Shown piece after piece: positions 62,086-64,000 of a stretch of 64,000 nt of DNA. Numbering within the stretch: position 1 is the stretch's first letter; every line of letters begins with the position of its first letter. Source of the DNA: Oecophyllibacter saccharovorans (GTDB taxonomy: Bacteria > Pseudomonadota > Alphaproteobacteria > Acetobacterales > Acetobacteraceae); NCBI RefSeq assembly GCF_006542375.1, contig NZ_CP038143.1, forward strand, positions 1,798,001 to 1,862,000, in the 5' to 3' direction. A model generated the notes under the pieces. The model saw only the letters and a program-made list of their open reading frames with translations, searched no databases and was not told the DNA's origin. The translations under genes and the position numbers were made by a program.

Positions 62086-63654
62086 TTACCCCTTGCCTTC
62101 CTTAAGCGGATAGCGCCATTCCCATCCCCCTCCGAGGGCCTGGTAAAGTCGTGCAACGGAAGCAGCCACATCAGCATTGGCGCGAACAAGGGTCTCCTGA
62201 GAGGCAAGCAGGGCGTTCTGCAGGGTCAGAACATTCAGGAAGTCTCCAGATCCTTCGGCATATTGGAGCTGGGCGATGCGAACAGCCTCCTTGTTGTCTT
62301 TCACCGCCGTCTGCAGGCGTTCATACTGCCGCTGAGCCGTCGCGAAATCCGCCATGGCGTCTGCAACTTCCCGCCAGGCGCTCAGAACAACATTCTGAAA
62401 CTGTAATCCGGCCTGCTGGGCCTGCTTCCGTCTGAGACGAAGCTGGCCGACCAGGCGTCCCCCCTGAAAGATGGGAAGACTGAGCGTGGGCCCGAACCCG
62501 TACTGGCGTGAAGCCCAGGAGCCGAGGCCGCTGAAATGCAGGGCCTGGATGTCCATGCTCCCCGAGAGAGTAACACGCGGAAAGAACTCCGCAATCGCAA
62601 CGCCGACATTGGCCGTGGCAGCGTGCAGTTGAGCGGCAGCCGCCCGGATGTCAGGTCGGCGCTCGACGAGCTGGGAAGGCAGGCCAACCGGAATGTCCGC
62701 CGGCACTGTGGGGACTGGTCGGAGTTTGCCCAAACGGGCTTCCAGCGCACCCGGCTCCTGGCCGATCAGATAGCTGAGCGCGTTGAGAAGATGCGCTTCC
62801 TGACGATGCAGAAGGGGCAGCCGTGCTTCAAAGGTGCTGAGCTGACCTGCGGCTTCTGCCACATCGCCGCGGGTTGCCGTGCCGGCTGCGAAGCGCAGAC
62901 GGGTCAGGGCCACGCTTCGCCGCGCTGTGTCGATGTTGAGTTTGACGATTTGGGTTTCATTCTGGACGCTGCGCAGGGAGATATAATCAAGCGCTGCGCG
63001 TGCCATGAGAGAGACCAGAAGATCGCGGCGCTGATTGGCACTGACCTGCACACCGGCATCTGCCGATTCCACCTGGCGGCGCACATGGCCCCACAGGTCC
63101 ACCTCCCATGAAGCGCCCAACCCGTATTGCGGCAGATTGAAAGGGGGCGAACCTTTGGCGCCGTCCATCTTGGAAGGGCCGAACTGCGGCGAGCCATTGG
63201 CGATAGTGGCGGGAGCGTCAGGTACAGTGGTTCCGAGCAGCCCGAGAACGCCGTTGGGGCTGCCGCGTTCGCGCATGTAGGAGGCATTGCCGGAAATGGC
63301 CGGAAACTGGATCGCGCCCGCAATGCGGCGCTCTGCCTGACTCTGGGCGAACCGGGCGCTTGCGATCCGCAGATCGAGGTTGCCGGCTGCCACCTGTTTC
63401 TCGAGCTCGGTCAGCAGGGGATCGTGATAGAGACGCCACCATTCTGGCCTGACCGTGCCATCGGTGACGTGTTTGGCGGCCGGTGGAACATTTTCATGAA
63501 AGACCTTCGGGACTTTCGCTTTGGGGGGATGAAAATCCGGCCCGACCGCACATCCGGCCAAGACGAAAGCCAGTACCATTATGCGCGGAAACGTCCGCAG
63601 GACAGAGACAATATACCGTAAAGATATCACGGCATGAGGGCCTGTATCTGGCAT
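62086..63654 (-). CDS. Outer-membrane efflux lipoprotein (NodT/OprM-like)
   Basis: A 522-residue TolC-type channel for a tripartite efflux pump. The signal ends in a lipobox (VLAGC) followed by AVGPDFHPPK, the classical NodT start. Two outer-membrane efflux repeats follow, with EWWRLYHDPLLTELEKQV, NLDLRIASARFAQSQAERRIA, ASWEVDLWGHVRRQVESA, LVERRPDIRAAAAQLHAA and FPRVTLSGSMD. Start chosen at ATG 63654 (GTG 63630 possible); the frame is open to 63834 but that part is not family-like. It follows the membrane-fusion gene on the minus strand. Confidence 0.92.
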   Translation of the reverse strand: MPDTGPHAVISLRYIVSVLRTFPRIMVLAFVLAGCAVGPDFHPPKAKVPKVFHENVPPAAKHVTDGTVRPEWWRLYHDPLLTELEKQVAAGNLDLRIASARFAQSQAERRIAGAIQFPAISGNASYMRERGSPNGVLGLLGTTVPDAPATIANGSPQFGPSKMDGAKGSPPFNLPQYGLGASWEVDLWGHVRRQVESADAGVQVSANQRRDLLVSLMARAALDYISLRSVQNETQIVKLNIDTARRSVALTRLRFAAGTATRGDVAEAAGQLSTFEARLPLLHRQEAHLLNALSYLIGQEPGALEARLGKLRPVPTVPADIPVGLPSQLVERRPDIRAAAAQLHAATANVGVAIAEFFPRVTLSGSMDIQALHFSGLGSWASRQYGFGPTLSLPIFQGGRLVGQLRLRRKQAQQAGLQFQNVVLSAWREVADAMADFATAQRQYERLQTAVKDNKEAVRIAQLQYAEGSGDFLNVLTLQNALLASQETLVRANADVAASVARLYQALGGGWEWRYPLKEGKG

Positions 63655-63745
63655 TCCCGGAAGCTGTTTTCCCGGAAAAGGCTTTCGACTGATGCGGCGC
63701 CACGCTAGGCTTTCTGACCAGACGCGGGGCGCGGGAGCGCTAAAC

Positions 63746-64000
63746 TCAATTCCAGCCATAACGCGTATCTTCAGCATGAGAGCCTTCAGGACGGCTCGAG
63801 GTATCAATGCGCACTTCCGCTGACATGCCGACACGCACGCGCTTTGTCAGAGGCTGTCCGGCATCGAAGACGAGCTTGACCGGCAGACGCTGGACAACCT
63901 TTGTGAAATTCCCGGTCGCATTGTCAGGTTGAATGGGCGCGAAGGCGACGCCTGTGGCGGGTGGGATTGAATCCACATGCGCATGAAGCGGATGGTCCGG
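63746..64000 (-). CDS. EmrA/HlyD-type membrane-fusion protein, C-terminal fragment at window edge
   Basis: The last roughly 84 codons of an efflux adaptor whose 5' part lies beyond the right edge. GVAFAPIQPDNATGNFTKVVQRLPVKLVFD and RVGMSAEVRIDT are characteristic of the EmrA membrane-proximal domain. Just before it, the frame reads HPLHAHVDSIPPATG, also typical. Its partner pump (often an EmrB-type MFS transporter) is not in the window. It is 91 bases upstream of the NodT-like channel. Confidence 0.88.
   Translation of the reverse strand, partial: PDHPLHAHVDSIPPATGVAFAPIQPDNATGNFTKVVQRLPVKLVFDAGQPLTKRVRVGMSAEVRIDTSSRPEGSHAEDTRYGWN

Overview
The window is a chromosomal stretch of an alphaproteobacterium, most likely an acetic acid bacterium (Acetobacteraceae). 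Three things point there: moderately high GC, the gene neighbourhoods (tpiA-secG-pyrG-kdsA-eno-divIC; SurA-domain isomerase-trpEGDC; pdhABC-lpd-lipA-COQ10-like protein; purB-purC-purS-purQ-purL) and a pyruvate dehydrogenase E1 beta subunit that carries its own lipoyl domain. A bee- or flower-associated genus is only a guess. Most of the window is tightly packed housekeeping DNA with many ATGA-type gene overlaps.

Layout. 1-9.9 kb: rlmE (cut by the left edge), tRNA-Gln(CTG), a secreted unknown, guaB, rsmB, a CPA1-type antiporter, an orphan OmpR-type regulator, a flippase-like membrane protein and xthA. 10-15.3 kb: an M19 dipeptidase, uvrC, pgsA, a lipoprotein and rpmG. 15.4-21.7 kb (mostly minus strand): divIC, eno, kdsA, pyrG, secG and tpiA, with a DUF3429-like gene on the opposite strand. 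21.9-34.8 kb (plus strand): PpiD-like chaperone, trpE-G-D-C, the complete pyruvate dehydrogenase complex, lipoyl synthase and a COQ10/RatA-like protein. 35-38 kb: a small His-rich secreted protein, a soluble lytic transglycosylase and a TerC-like protein. 38.3-45 kb: a purine operon, then bolA and grxD. 45-53.2 kb: a small secreted protein, a UPF0102 gene, hemB, three tandem amino-acid permeases and glyA. 53.3-57.6 kb: a DEAD-box helicase, an ELM1-like protein and a 639-residue unknown. 57.7-64 kb is the accessory part: tRNA-Val(CAC), an abruptly AT-rich block with one glycosyltransferase, an MRJP/yellow-like propeller protein, an HxlR regulator and the distal end of an efflux operon.

How the genes work together. 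The pdh genes and lpd make all subunits of the pyruvate dehydrogenase complex, and lipA next door makes its lipoyl cofactor. The purine genes encode SAICAR synthase, adenylosuccinate lyase and the three-part FGAM synthase (PurS/Q/L), with guaB for the GMP branch. BolA and the CGFS glutaredoxin are likely partners in Fe-S trafficking, which LipA needs. TrpE/G/D/C cover chorismate to indole-3-glycerol phosphate apart from the TrpF step; trpF, trpA and trpB are not here.

The most unusual points are: a predicted exported Rap1a/Tai-fold protein wedged by four-base overlaps between purS and purQ; the foreign-looking AT-rich glycosyltransferase next to tRNA-Val, whose composition boundary falls in the last codons of the MRJP-like gene; the ELM1-like gene paired with a large unknown; and two genes with apparently non-canonical start codons. 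I saw no CRISPR array, insertion sequence or prophage. All product calls come from reading motifs by eye, not from searches.
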